Shown here piece by piece: positions 18,741 through 28,111 of a stretch of DNA of 64,000 bases. The DNA is taken from NCBI GenBank assembly GCA_934351445.1, contig CAKRIZ010000001.1, positions 248,001 to 312,000 on the forward strand, read 5' to 3'. The notes beneath the pieces are model-generated. The model did not search any database, was not told where the DNA came from, and worked only from the letters and a program-made list of their open reading frames with translations. The stretch is from an uncultured Eubacterium sp. (GTDB taxonomy: Bacteria > Bacillota > Clostridia > Lachnospirales > Lachnospiraceae). Each line of letters starts with the position of its first letter. Position 1 is the first letter of the stretch. A program made the translations under genes and the position numbers.

Positions 18741-20153
18741 TTACACAATCACTATTTTCAGCACATTGAGCAGCAATATCCACGCCAGCCCATAATAGGT
18801 CACTACTGCCACCAAATCGTTCACCGTGGAGATCAGTGGGCCGGATGCCACTGCCGGGTCTACTTTGATCTTATTGAAAAACAGTGGAATAACGGTACCC
18901 GTCATGCTGGAGATCGTCATGGCTACCAGGAGTGCCAGACCTATACATCCGGAAATAGGAAATGCAGCCACTGCAGGCTGTCCTTTTGCAATCATCAGAT
19001 AACCACCAATAAATATAAAAGCGATACTGCCTAACAGCAGCCCGTTGGCCATGCCGACGCGCATCTCTTTCCACACAAGATATAACTTCTGTCTGCCCTC
19101 CAGATTCTCATCCATGAGCACACGCAGTGTCACAGCCAGCGACTGTGTACCGACATTACCGGACATACCCAGTGTCAATGACTGGAACGTCACAATCAGT
19201 GTCAGCTCCGACATGACATGTTCAAACAGACCTGTGATCGTCGACACACCCAGTCCCATGACAAATAAGATAATCAGCCACGGTACACGCTTTTTCATCG
19301 ACTGTAGCAGAGATTCGTTCAGATCCTCCTCGGCAGTCAGACCTGCGAACATCGCATAATCCTCTCCCATTTCCTCATCGACCATCTCGATGATATCATG
19401 GGCAGTTACGACACCGATGACGCGATTATCATTATCCAGTACCGGTATGGTATCTTCCGAATAATCTTTCAACTCTTCGATACAATCACTGATATTTTCC
19501 TTCGCATACACATATGGAAAAGAAGTCGCAATCAGATCTTCCAGTTCATCATGCTCACGTGCAACGATCAGGTCGTTCAGGCTGAGTGCACCGTAAAAGG
19601 TACCATCACGGTTTACGACATACATCGTTGAGATATTATCATGATCTGCCGCCTGCTCAACCAGCGATTTCATCGCTTCCTTAATAGAAAGATCCCGGCT
19701 GATCAGGATAAAATTGGTAGACATATAGCTGCCGATCTCATCCTCATCATAGGACGCGATGCGGTCAACATCTTTTTTTGTCTCAATATCTAACAGCGCC
19801 TCTACCTGCAGACGCTCGTCCTCATCGAGTTCATCAAGAATATCACTGATCTCATCCGCATCCATTGATGCCATGATCTCAGCCAGTTTTTCCGGACTGA
19901 TCTCCTGCATATAGCCTTTGATCTCATCCTCTTCCACATAGGAAAAGACTTCCGATATGCGCTCCGCGCTAAGCAGCATAAACAATCGCTTGCGCGCATC
20001 TTTGTCCAGATGTTGCAGCAGCGATGCGATATCATTCTCATGATAATCATCCAACCGTTCGCGCAGTTCAGAAGGCTTGGCATCCGAATCAAGGATCGCT
20101 AACAGCTCCGCCTCATAATCCGGGCGCTCCGGCACAAATAATTCTTCTTCCAC
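18741..20153 (-). CDS. mgtE: MgtE-type magnesium transporter
   Basis: 470 residues with the full MgtE layout: an acidic N-domain of helical repeats (about 1-135), two CBS domains (about 140-260; TMYVVNRDGTFYGALSLNDL and VIGVVTAHDIIEMVDEEMGED) that sense Mg2+, and five transmembrane helices (290-470) containing the pore region (GMSGNVGTQSLAVTLR). It imports Mg2+ through a gated channel. It starts 62 bp after the EAL-domain gene. Confidence 0.95.
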   Translation of the reverse strand: MEEELFVPERPDYEAELLAILDSDAKPSELRERLDDYHENDIASLLQHLDKDARKRLFMLLSAERISEVFSYVEEDEIKGYMQEISPEKLAEIMASMDADEISDILDELDEDERLQVEALLDIETKKDVDRIASYDEDEIGSYMSTNFILISRDLSIKEAMKSLVEQAADHDNISTMYVVNRDGTFYGALSLNDLIVAREHDELEDLIATSFPYVYAKENISDCIEELKDYSEDTIPVLDNDNRVIGVVTAHDIIEMVDEEMGEDYAMFAGLTAEEDLNESLLQSMKKRVPWLIILFVMGLGVSTITGLFEHVMSELTLIVTFQSLTLGMSGNVGTQSLAVTLRVLMDENLEGRQKLYLVWKEMRVGMANGLLLGSIAFIFIGGYLMIAKGQPAVAAFPISGCIGLALLVAMTISSMTGTVIPLFFNKIKVDPAVASGPLISTVNDLVAVVTYYGLAWILLLNVLKIVIV

Positions 20154-20215
20154 GATTTTCTCCTTTCCTCTGAAATTAGTATCCGAAAAAAGGTCATAAA
20201 TAAACCATCGTTTTT

Positions 20216-22096
20216 CTAATCCTGTGAATCATCCATATCCATACACTCTTTTGGCGGGTGATTGATAAAATCATCCAACTCCTCAATCGGTATCGGTTTT
20301 GAATATCGATAACCCTGTAAATACTGCGCCTGCATGCCGATACAGCGTTTCTGATCAGGTGCAGTCTCAATTCCCTCATACAATAGCTGATATCCGATTG
20401 TATGAAACATACTTGACATACCCTCGACCAGATATTTAGACCGTTCACTATATCCGGACGAATCAACCAACGACTTATCAAATTTGATCACATCAATCGG
20501 CAGATTTGTAATATGCTCCAGATTGGAATAGCCGGTACCAAAATCATCGAGATAGATTTTAATTCCAAGATCCCTGAATTTCTGCAGGATGTCCCTGATC
20601 TCATCCAGATGCTCCGCATTCAGGCTCTCTGTGATCTCAAACGCAATTCTGGCTCTGTCAAACCGATACGTTGACAGGATTCCCATGACATCGTCATAAA
20701 ATTCCTTTTTTGTGATCTCATACATAGAAAAGTTCACCGAAATCCGGTCTGGCTGATCATGCGCAGCCAGATAGCGGCATACCTTATTCAATATGACTCT
20801 GGTCAGCGCATGGATATTCCCCTCCTGCTCAGCGATTGGAATAAATACATCCGGATAGATCATACCCAGATCCGGCAGTCTCAGACGCATCAATGACTCC
20901 GCTGTTGTAAATGCATGCCGGCGGACATCATAAATCGGCTGTCCATAGACCAATACCCTGTCGTCATTCAGATTGGCTTGATCAGCGATATCTGCCAGTT
21001 GTTTTTTTATAATCAGATAATCTTTAAAATCATCAATTTCCGCAGCTCCTGCCAGGAAAAAATCCTCATCATGCTTCCGCAGCAGATACCTGCAGAACTC
21101 TGTATACTCACTCATTTTCCGACAGGCATCGTTCGACGGTATGACCACCACACGGTGTGCCAGCTGATATCGCGTATGCAGCTCCTGAATTGTATGCTTC
21201 AGCGTACCGAGATATCTGTCAGAATTATAGATCATAACAAATATATCCTCTCCATAACGGAAAAGATAATCTGTATAATCTGTCCGCTCCGCAAATGATT
21301 TAAAATCTTCAATCACGTTTGAATCCGATTCAATACGCGCAAAATTATTAAGTCTGATATAAACAAAATAAAATTGGCTGTGATGCCTGGTCAGCTCTGC
21401 CACCCTGCCTCTCAGCGCCTCCCGATCTAACGCTCCATATGTCGAATTATAACTGTTACTGTGGAACAAAAATACAATCACAAGTATCGGTATAAAATAA
21501 GTCAATGTCGTATAAGTATCCGTGTGACGCAGATACTGCAATACCGTCGTTGCCAGACAGATCCCAAAGCTAACTGACACTGTATGGTAAATACGGTTAA
21601 TAATAATTCTGTTTTCGTGTATAATCGTAGCAGCCAGAACCGGTATCGCCATCACATACCAGACCAGATACAGGCTTGTAATACTGCCGTTATGTACCGT
21701 GTTACCGTCAATATAAAAACCGATCTTCGTCTTTACAGACGTCAGTTCCAATATATAGAATAGCAGCACTGCCGCTCCAAGCGCATAATATGCTTTCTTA
21801 TTTTTATAACCGACAAGGTCAAATACATACAGAATAAAAATGAGCAATTCCGTGATCAGACTGATCTGCTGCGCATTATGTACCAGATACACAAGATTGT
21901 CATTGACAGAACCGACTCTTGGCAACAGATAATCATAAAAAAGCATGCTCAGTACACATGCATAGATCAAATTGCACAATGCAAATTTGACAAAGAGTAA
22001 TCTACGATTTCTCGGAACATAAACCATATTGATCACAAACAATACGATTGCACTCAATATCGCAACCGCCAGATCACATACATAACTATAATACAT
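20216..22096 (-). CDS. Membrane protein with degenerate GGDEF and active-looking EAL domain
   Basis: 626 residues. About seven N-terminal membrane helices (1-210) form a sensor module. A GGDEF-like domain (about 230-345) has RYGEDIF in place of the active motif, so it probably does not make c-di-GMP. The EAL domain (375-620) keeps AESLMRL (E of EAL), FEITES, LDDFGTGYSNL and YEGIET, the metal and catalytic residues, so it is a likely c-di-GMP phosphodiesterase. An AGGGA site precedes the ATG. Signal sensed is unknown. Confidence 0.9.
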   Translation of the reverse strand: MYYSYVCDLAVAILSAIVLFVINMVYVPRNRRLLFVKFALCNLIYACVLSMLFYDYLLPRVGSVNDNLVYLVHNAQQISLITELLIFILYVFDLVGYKNKKAYYALGAAVLLFYILELTSVKTKIGFYIDGNTVHNGSITSLYLVWYVMAIPVLAATIIHENRIIINRIYHTVSVSFGICLATTVLQYLRHTDTYTTLTYFIPILVIVFLFHSNSYNSTYGALDREALRGRVAELTRHHSQFYFVYIRLNNFARIESDSNVIEDFKSFAERTDYTDYLFRYGEDIFVMIYNSDRYLGTLKHTIQELHTRYQLAHRVVVIPSNDACRKMSEYTEFCRYLLRKHDEDFFLAGAAEIDDFKDYLIIKKQLADIADQANLNDDRVLVYGQPIYDVRRHAFTTAESLMRLRLPDLGMIYPDVFIPIAEQEGNIHALTRVILNKVCRYLAAHDQPDRISVNFSMYEITKKEFYDDVMGILSTYRFDRARIAFEITESLNAEHLDEIRDILQKFRDLGIKIYLDDFGTGYSNLEHITNLPIDVIKFDKSLVDSSGYSERSKYLVEGMSSMFHTIGYQLLYEGIETAPDQKRCIGMQAQYLQGYRYSKPIPIEELDDFINHPPKECMDMDDSQD

Positions 22097-22111
22097 CGTT
22101 CATTCCCTATA

Positions 22112-22142
22112 AAAATGAACAGCTCCGCTAAATCCGGAGCTG
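22112..22142 (-). terminator. Terminator after the DUF6612 protein gene
   Basis: Stem CAGCTCCG/CGGAGCTG followed by TTCATTTTTAT on the minus strand, 17 bp past the stop codon. It sits only 24 bp upstream of the next gene's ATG. Confidence 0.7.
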
Positions 22143-22158
22143 CTCATAGTGCGATTTT

Positions 22159-22977
22159 CTATTTACAAGCCTTCGGAATCGTGAAATTAGTTGCATTATT
22201 GAAATTTGAATAAGTTGCTGTAGAAATCGCCTTTGAATATTCTACACTCACATCCTCCGTACCTAATGACTGATACAGAATCGGCAGGTAGCTGTTTAAG
22301 AAGTCTGTCATATCTGTAGACACCTTAACCGGCAGATAAGTCTTACGATCTACCCAGAGCGTTGCCTTGACAGGCTTTAATGCTGAATAATCAATCTCGG
22401 TATCATCAGCTGTGCTGCCCAGACCTGCTGCGGCAAGTACTTCTCCCAGATCTGCACCAGAGACCTCTGCTGAGATCTGAATCGTACTGATCTTATTTAC
22501 CTTCACGTTCTTCTTTACGATCTTTGCATTAGAGTAATTCTCAATCTCCATACCATTCAAATCGTCTACCATACCGGTCATATTCATCTTCTCATATTTA
22601 GAGCCATCCGTAGAGGTATACGCGTAGATCTTACCCTTTGCATTCTGCTTCACATATGTTATAGTCTTTGTCTTGCCGTCAAGCCCGGCACCTTTAATCG
22701 TCGTTGTTGTCACAGACTTTGATTTCATCGGATCCACAAATACAATCTGATTTGAAACTGCCTTTGTGTTGAGCTTCTGACCATCTGTCGTTGCATTCTG
22801 TACAACATTGGTTTTCACCTCATAGGACGCTGCCTTATTCGCCGCCTTTGTCATCTTGTTCAGGTACTGATCGGCTGTGAGTGACGCTGCACCCGCAGGG
22901 ACAACATTTGCAAATGTTGCGATCACCATGACAGCGGTCAGCACAGCCGCCATCACACGCTTCTTCATGCTCTTCAT
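22159..22977 (-). CDS. Exported DUF6612-type protein
   Basis: 272 residues with a signal peptide (MKSMKKRVMAAVLTAVMVIA, cleavage near VPAGAA). The mature part resembles the DUF6612/LppX-LolA-like group: beta-strand-rich, with ATLWVDRKTYLPVKVSTDMT near the C-terminus. The function is unknown; such folds often carry hydrophobic ligands. AAGGAGG precedes the ATG. Monocistronic, with its own terminator. Confidence 0.75.
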   Translation of the reverse strand: MKSMKKRVMAAVLTAVMVIATFANVVPAGAASLTADQYLNKMTKAANKAASYEVKTNVVQNATTDGQKLNTKAVSNQIVFVDPMKSKSVTTTTIKGAGLDGKTKTITYVKQNAKGKIYAYTSTDGSKYEKMNMTGMVDDLNGMEIENYSNAKIVKKNVKVNKISTIQISAEVSGADLGEVLAAAGLGSTADDTEIDYSALKPVKATLWVDRKTYLPVKVSTDMTDFLNSYLPILYQSLGTEDVSVEYSKAISTATYSNFNNATNFTIPKACK

Positions 22978-23080
22978 AAATATTTCCTCCTTGTATGCTG
23001 CCTGTTGGCTTCGTTATTTATTTATCATATCATTTTAAGGAAATAATTACAATCAAATTAGCACTTTATCACTCAATTTG

Positions 23081-23108
23081 AATAAAAAAGAGTCGCGAGC
23101 GACTCTTT
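23081..23108 (-). terminator. Strong hairpin terminator in the 22978-23409 gap
   Basis: A 10-bp perfect stem (AAAGAGTCGC/GCGACTCTTT) followed by TTTTT on the minus strand. The 432-bp gap from the DUF6612 gene to the transglycosylase gene holds this, a structured repeat, tRNA-Thr and its promoter; no protein gene is visible. Confidence 0.65.
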
Positions 23109-23119
23109 CGCGCCCGAGC

Positions 23120-23204
23120 GGTATGCGCAGCATATACTTCATTTCCGCGAGGTGCGCATCCTTGCGGAGCATTTTATGTGATAGGAATTTCCTATCACAT
23201 AAAA
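23120..23204. repeat. 33-bp palindrome repeat with structured flank, copy 1
   Basis: The core at 23172-23204 is a perfect 16-bp inverted repeat with one central base (TTTTATGTGATAGGAA, T, and its complement). The flank at 23120-23171 has further inverted segments: GTATGcgcaGCATAtAC, and CCGCgAGG with CCTtGCGG. The tail of this flank (GCGCATCC, then GCGGAGC) recurs before the partial copy at 41812. The core also recurs at 35341-35373 (identical) and 55860-55891 (diverged). Confidence 0.8.
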
Positions 23205-23233
23205 AAAATAACCAGAGCATCTACTCTGATTAT
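23201..23233 (-). terminator. Terminator after tRNA-Thr
   Basis: In the minus-strand RNA, AATCAGAG pairs with CTCTGGTT (one G-U), then TTATTTTTTTT follows. The T-run is formed by the A-run at the end of the palindrome repeat. Confidence 0.75.
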
Positions 23234-23254
23234 TCCTATAATATCTAAAATAAA

Positions 23255-23327
23255 AGCTGCCGACGGGAATCGGACCCGTGACCTCCGCACTACCAATGCG
23301 ACGCTCTACCGCCTGAGCCACGGCAGC
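23255..23327 (-). tRNA. tRNA-Thr (anticodon GGT)
   Basis: 73 nt. Acceptor stem GCTGCCG/CGGCAGC, discriminator T. D-arm GGCTCAGGCGGTAGAGC, anticodon loop TTGGTAG giving GGT, and T-arm with GGTCCGATTCC. CCA is not encoded. Confidence 0.93.
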
Positions 23328-23329
23328 CT

Positions 23330-23380
23330 GTTGAAGCACTCAACGAATAATAATATACTATAACATCGAATGCTTGTCAA
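23330..23380 (-). promoter_or_regulatory. Promoter and leader hairpin of tRNA-Thr
   Basis: Near-consensus: -35 TTGACA (23375-23380), 17-bp spacer, -10 TATATT (23352-23357). Next to the tRNA 5' end is the small inverted repeat GTTGAGTGCTTCAAC (23330-23344), related to the leader of tRNA-Leu. Confidence 0.75.
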
Positions 23381-23409
23381 CCAGAATTTCTAATTTTTTT
23401 ACATATTTT

Positions 23410-24195
23410 TTATGCCTGCTCTGTAGGCTTCAGATAAACCGCCATTCGGTTTGTATTTCCGAAATTGCGGAACGCGATATAGGCATCGCTCGTCTGACCT
23501 TCCGCTGTGTCCTGTTCGGTCTGTCCTGATGAATTTTCCTTTTGTTCATCCATACGCAGTGTCAGCCGTTCCAGAAACAGCTGCAGGAATGCTTCATAAT
23601 CTTCTCTCGTGAAAAGCTCACGAAGCGCATCGGTTACAGACGTATCGGTCTGCGTCTCACCGGTTATCACATTTGCCCTGTTCTCCGGGATCTCCACACC
23701 ACCATCCTGCAGATAACCGAGGATCTTGGTCACATAATTTTGTGTCTCCTCAAACGGCGGTATGCCACCGTATTTATCTACGTTTCCGCTGCCCGCATTA
23801 TAGGCCGCCAGTGCATAAGAAACATTCCCATTATATTTATCAAGAAGTGAAGCGATATATTTCGCTCCACCCATGATATTCTGTTCCGGGTCGTATGCAT
23901 CTGTGACCCCCAGGCTTTTCGCGGTCGCAGGCATCAGCTGCATGATACCCATTGCCCCACTCTTGCTCGTCGCATTCGGGTCAAATTCCGATTCCGCCTT
24001 CGCCATTGCCTTCAGCAAGGATTTATCTACACCATAGGTATCCGCCGCCTTTTGGAAGATCTGTTCCAGCGGCTGTGTTTTCTCCATCTCCTGAGACAAC
24101 GCGGATGAAAAGCCCGTTCCTTCTGCTGCCGTCCCATCCGTATCGATCGTTGTGGTCACAACACCGTTCGCATCTGTCACAGACGTTATCTTCAT
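23410..24195 (-). CDS. Lytic transglycosylase (SLT domain)
   Basis: 261 residues. The SLT domain spans about residues 42-165: catalytic E68 in KAESEFDPNA, then SGAMGIMQLMPATAKSLGV and YALAAYNAGSGNV, the lysozyme-like core. The N-terminus has no clear signal peptide; the C-terminal 90 residues are polar and unassigned. It cleaves peptidoglycan glycan strands to 1,6-anhydro ends. It starts 10 bp after purB, so it is probably the last gene of the purine operon, an odd pairing. Confidence 0.85.
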   Translation of the reverse strand: MKITSVTDANGVVTTTIDTDGTAAEGTGFSSALSQEMEKTQPLEQIFQKAADTYGVDKSLLKAMAKAESEFDPNATSKSGAMGIMQLMPATAKSLGVTDAYDPEQNIMGGAKYIASLLDKYNGNVSYALAAYNAGSGNVDKYGGIPPFEETQNYVTKILGYLQDGGVEIPENRANVITGETQTDTSVTDALRELFTREDYEAFLQLFLERLTLRMDEQKENSSGQTEQDTAEGQTSDAYIAFRNFGNTNRMAVYLKPTEQA

Positions 24196-24205
24196 ACATT
24201 TCCTC

Positions 24206-25645
24206 CTATACGTTGATCTCCGCTGTCATTCCAAGTAAATCCCTGTTCTCATCCAGTATCGGCTGAATGACATTTTTCAGGAACTGGTTCACCTGATACT
24301 CTGCACGTCCTGTATACTTTGCAGGATCCATATTCTCCTGCAGTTCTTCCAGTGTCAGTCCAAAGGAAGGATCTGCGGCAATCAGCTCGAGCAGGTCATT
24401 ATCCTTACCTTCTGCCTTCACATGTCTGCCTGCCTCCATAGAAAGCTGGCGGATCTTCTCATGCAGCTCCTGGCGGTCTCCGCCCTTCTTTACTGCATCC
24501 ATCATGATGTTCTCTGTCGCCATAAACGGCAGTTCACTCATCAACCGTTTGGTGATCACCTTATCATATACCACCAATCCGTCTACAACATTCAGACACA
24601 GATCCAGAATACCGTCGATCGCTAAGAATCCCTCCGGAATGCTCAGACGTTTATTGGCAGAATCGTCCAGTGTACGCTCAAACCACTGTGTAGCCGAGGT
24701 AATAGCCGGATTCAACGCATCTATCATCACATACCGTGACAGTGATGCAATACGTTCACTACGCATCGGATTGCGCTTGTATGCCATTGCAGAAGATCCG
24801 ATCTGATTTTTTTCAAAGGGTTCCTCAATCTCCTTTAAATGCTGCAGCAGACGGATATCATTAGAAAATTTATGGGCGCTGGCTGCGATACCTGCGAGCA
24901 CATTTGCAACCCTCGTATCGACCTTTCTCGAATAAGTCTGTCCTGATACCGGATAACAGCTCTCAAATCCCATCTTTTTCGCGATCATCGGGTCGATCTG
25001 ATCAATCGTCTCATCGTTGCCGTCAAACAGTTCCTTGAAGCTCGCCTGTGTTCCGGTCGTTCCCTTAGAGCCAAGCAGCTTCAGGCTGCCAAGTACATAA
25101 TCCAGATCTTCGAGATCCATGGAAAACTCCTGCATCCACAGCGTCGCGCGCTTACCTACGGTCGTCGGCTGAGCCGGCTGAAAATGTGTAAATGCCAATG
25201 TCGGCAGTGCCTTGTACTGATCTGCAAATTTTGCAAGTTCTGCCAATACATTGATCAATTTTTTACGGACAAGCTTTAATGCTTCTGCCATAACAATAAT
25301 ATCGGTATTATCTCCGACATAGCAGGATGTCGCGCCGAGATGAATAATACCCTTTGCTTTTGGGCATTGCTGTCCATAAGCATAGACATGGCTCATCACA
25401 TCATGACGGACGAGTTTTTCACGTTCTCTTGCCACATCATAATTGATGTCATCTTTGTGTGCTTTTAACTCATCAATCTGCTCCTGCGTGATATCCAGAC
25501 CAAGCTCCTTCTCCGTCTCTGCAAGTGCAATCCAGAGTCTGCGCCAGGTGCGGAACTTCATATCCTGCGAAAAAATGTACTGCATTTCCTTGCTGGCATA
25601 GCGCTCAGACAGCGGGCTTGTATATCTATCTGTATTCATGTTCAT
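24206..25645 (-). CDS. purB: Adenylosuccinate lyase
   Basis: 479 residues of the fumarase/aspartase superfamily. It acts twice in purine synthesis (SAICAR to AICAR, adenylosuccinate to AMP). The signature loop GSSAMAYKRNPMRSE and the catalytic-histidine segments THFQPAQPTTVGKR and HLGATSCYVGDN are present. Follows purF by 14 bp. Confidence 0.96.
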   Translation of the reverse strand: MNMNTDRYTSPLSERYASKEMQYIFSQDMKFRTWRRLWIALAETEKELGLDITQEQIDELKAHKDDINYDVAREREKLVRHDVMSHVYAYGQQCPKAKGIIHLGATSCYVGDNTDIIVMAEALKLVRKKLINVLAELAKFADQYKALPTLAFTHFQPAQPTTVGKRATLWMQEFSMDLEDLDYVLGSLKLLGSKGTTGTQASFKELFDGNDETIDQIDPMIAKKMGFESCYPVSGQTYSRKVDTRVANVLAGIAASAHKFSNDIRLLQHLKEIEEPFEKNQIGSSAMAYKRNPMRSERIASLSRYVMIDALNPAITSATQWFERTLDDSANKRLSIPEGFLAIDGILDLCLNVVDGLVVYDKVITKRLMSELPFMATENIMMDAVKKGGDRQELHEKIRQLSMEAGRHVKAEGKDNDLLELIAADPSFGLTLEELQENMDPAKYTGRAEYQVNQFLKNVIQPILDENRDLLGMTAEINV

Positions 25646-25659
25646 TCTCCCTTGTATTT

Positions 25660-27108
25660 TTATTTTGTATAATCTCCACGTATGTCATCAACCGGCGGCT
25701 TCAGCGGATATTTTCCGGTAAAACAGCCCTTGCAGATAGATAAACCGTCAACCATCTGCTCCAGGCGGTCAATCTCCAGATAACCGAGACTATCCGCTCC
25801 GATCACTTCCCGGATCTGTTCAATCGAACGGTTATAAGCGATGAGCTGCTCACGCACCGGTATATCTGTCCCAAAATAACACGGCCATAAAAATGGTGGT
25901 GAACTGATGCGGACATGAACCTCTGTTGCACCTGCCTCGCGAAGCATATTGACAATACGGTTTGATGTCGTACCGCGCACAATCGAATCATCGATCATGA
26001 TCACACGCTTTCCAGCGACTGCTTCCTGCAGTGCGTTTAATTTGATCGCAACACTGCTCTCTCTGCTGCTCTGTGCCGGTTTGATAAAGGTACGTCCGAC
26101 ATAGCCGTTTTTCACAAATGCCATACCATACGGTATGCCGCTCTCCATCGAATAGCCCATCGCAGCTACATTACCCGATTCAGGCACTCCGACAACCAGA
26201 TCCGCGTCTACCGGCGAATCCTGTGCGAGGAAACGACCTGCCTTAATACGTGCCGCATATACGCTCTTTCCATCAATATGGCTATCCGGACGCGCAAAAT
26301 AGATATATTCAAAGATACATCTGGCATGTTGTTCCCTTGGCAGACAAAGCGTCTTATCTGACTGAATGCCATGCTCCGGTGATATCGTAACGATCTCTCC
26401 CGGCTCTACATCACGCACATACTCTGCGCCCAGCGTCTCCAGTGCACACGTCTCACTGGCGAGCATATATGCATGATCACGTTTTCCGATCACAAGTGGT
26501 TTGAATCCAAACGGGTCACGCGCACCGACCAGCTTTCTCGGACTCATCACCACAAGTGCATAAGCACCCTTGATCCTGTCTGCCGCCCTGCGCACTGCCT
26601 CCTCTACCGTTTTTGACTTCAGACGCTCCCTGGCGATATAATAGGCGATCACCTCCGAATCAATCGTTGTCTGAAAAATAGCTCCCGTATAGGCAAGCTC
26701 CCTGCGCAGTTCGTTGGCATTTATCAGATTACCGTTATGTGCCAGTCCGAGCGTTCCTTTTACATAATTGAGTACCAATGGCTGTGCATTCTCTCTCGTG
26801 GATGCCCCCGCCGTCGAATAGCGCACATGTCCGACACCGATATCCCCTTTTAATTTTTCCAGTGATTCCGGATCAAACACCTCATTGACCAGTCCCATAT
26901 CCTTATGAACCAGTACTTTTCCTTTCGGTCCGTTTGTATCACTGACTGCGATACCACAGCTCTCCTGTCCGCGGTGCTGCAGTGCAAACAATCCGTAATA
27001 GATCGACGGAGCCACATCTGCGCCGTCAAAATCATACATGCCGAATACCCCGCATTCCTCATGCAGTTCATCGGCCGCCTGCTTTGTATATTCTGCCTGA
27101 TTATTCAT
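25660..27108 (-). CDS. purF: Amidophosphoribosyltransferase
   Basis: 482 residues; first committed step of purine synthesis (PRPP plus glutamine to phosphoribosylamine). An N-terminal Ntn glutaminase domain should begin at C19 (ECGVFGMYDF) after removal of an 18-residue propeptide. The C-terminal PRTase domain has the PRPP loop VIMIDDSIVRGTT. The C-terminal CKGCFTGKYP has cysteines like those binding the 4Fe-4S cluster in Bacillus-type enzymes. The start at 27108 follows TGGAGAAC; an in-frame ATG 21 bp upstream is less likely. 26 bp after purC. Confidence 0.96.
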   Translation of the reverse strand: MNNQAEYTKQAADELHEECGVFGMYDFDGADVAPSIYYGLFALQHRGQESCGIAVSDTNGPKGKVLVHKDMGLVNEVFDPESLEKLKGDIGVGHVRYSTAGASTRENAQPLVLNYVKGTLGLAHNGNLINANELRRELAYTGAIFQTTIDSEVIAYYIARERLKSKTVEEAVRRAADRIKGAYALVVMSPRKLVGARDPFGFKPLVIGKRDHAYMLASETCALETLGAEYVRDVEPGEIVTISPEHGIQSDKTLCLPREQHARCIFEYIYFARPDSHIDGKSVYAARIKAGRFLAQDSPVDADLVVGVPESGNVAAMGYSMESGIPYGMAFVKNGYVGRTFIKPAQSSRESSVAIKLNALQEAVAGKRVIMIDDSIVRGTTSNRIVNMLREAGATEVHVRISSPPFLWPCYFGTDIPVREQLIAYNRSIEQIREVIGADSLGYLEIDRLEQMVDGLSICKGCFTGKYPLKPPVDDIRGDYTK

Positions 27109-27134
27109 GCCTGTTCTCCAATTATACATGTGGC

Positions 27135-28010
27135 TTATCGTGTAAACTGTGTTCCGGTCAGCAGCTCATATGCTTCCTTATATTTTTCGATTGTCTTATT
27201 TACGACTTCATCCGGAAGCAGGAAATCATTATCCGGATTACTCTTTAACCAGTCTCTGACAAACTGCTTGTCAAAGGACGGCTGTGATTTGCCGGGTTCA
27301 TAGCCCTCTACCGGCCAGAAACGTGAGCTATCGGGGGTCAGCATCTCATCACCCAGTACCACACGACCGTTCTCATCCAAACCAAACTCGAACTTGGTAT
27401 CAGCAATAATGATGCCGCGCTCCCTTGCGTAGGCAGCACACTTTTTATACAGATTCAGTGTTGCATCCTTGATCGCCGTCGCATACTCCTCTCCCTTTCC
27501 GGGATAGAGCTTCTCTAAGATCCCGACACTCTGCTCAAACGTAATATGCTCATCATGGTCTCCCAGATCAGCCTTTGTTGTCGGTGTATAGATCGGTTCC
27601 GGCAACTGATCGGATTCTTTCAGTCCTTCCGGTAATTGAATGCCACAGACTGTACCATTCTTCTGATAGCTCTCCCAACCACTGCCCGTGATATAGCCGC
27701 GCACGATGCACTCGATCGGCAGCATCTGCAACTTTTTACACAACGTGCTGTTTCCACTGTACTGCGGCTGTCTGAAATATTCCGGCATATCAGCAGGATC
27801 TACAGATATCAGATGATTCGGGATCACGTCTCTGGTGTAATCAAACCAGAACTTTGACATCTGTGTCAGGATCGCACCCTTGTCTGTGATCTTATTTTTT
27901 AAAATATTGTCAAATGCGGAAATACGATCTGTCGCAACCAGAATCAGTGTGTCCCCATTATCATAGACCTCTCTGACCTTTCCCTCTTTCATCGGCTGAT
28001 ACTCTTTCAT
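27135..28010 (-). CDS. purC: SAICAR synthetase
   Basis: About 291 residues; ligates aspartate to CAIR in purine synthesis. Motifs: MKEGKVREVYDNGDTLILVA, TDRISAFDNIL, IECIVRGYITGSGWESYQ and DTKFEFGLDENG. I prefer the ATG at 28010, because the GGAGGAC site overlaps the alternative ATG at 28025. First gene of purC-purF-purB-slt. No PurR box or riboswitch was recognised upstream. Confidence 0.95.
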   Translation of the reverse strand: MKEYQPMKEGKVREVYDNGDTLILVATDRISAFDNILKNKITDKGAILTQMSKFWFDYTRDVIPNHLISVDPADMPEYFRQPQYSGNSTLCKKLQMLPIECIVRGYITGSGWESYQKNGTVCGIQLPEGLKESDQLPEPIYTPTTKADLGDHDEHITFEQSVGILEKLYPGKGEEYATAIKDATLNLYKKCAAYARERGIIIADTKFEFGLDENGRVVLGDEMLTPDSSRFWPVEGYEPGKSQPSFDKQFVRDWLKSNPDNDFLLPDEVVNKTIEKYKEAYELLTGTQFTR

Positions 28011-28064
28011 TGCTTTGTCCTCCATGTATGTTTTTTGCTTTTATAGGTACACTTATATGTACAC

Positions 28065-28097
28065 AAAGAAGCTCCGTGTATCTACCGAAGCTTCTTT
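28065..28097 (-). terminator. Terminator hairpin after gpmI
   Basis: Arms AAAGAAGCT and AGCTTCTTT with a 15-nt loop, 15 bp past the gpmI stop. The T-runs are short on both strands, so the hairpin may be partial. Confidence 0.5.
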
Positions 28098-28111
28098 GCT
28101 TTTTCACCTTT

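Noticed and set aside
23090..23210. Closely spaced inverted repeats considered as a CRISPR array
   Set aside because: No regularly spaced direct repeats with unique spacers; these are hairpins of a dispersed repeat and terminators.
28011..28111. Looked for a purine riboswitch or PurR box upstream of purC
   Set aside because: No purine aptamer core was found; only a hairpin and a direct repeat of GTGTAC.
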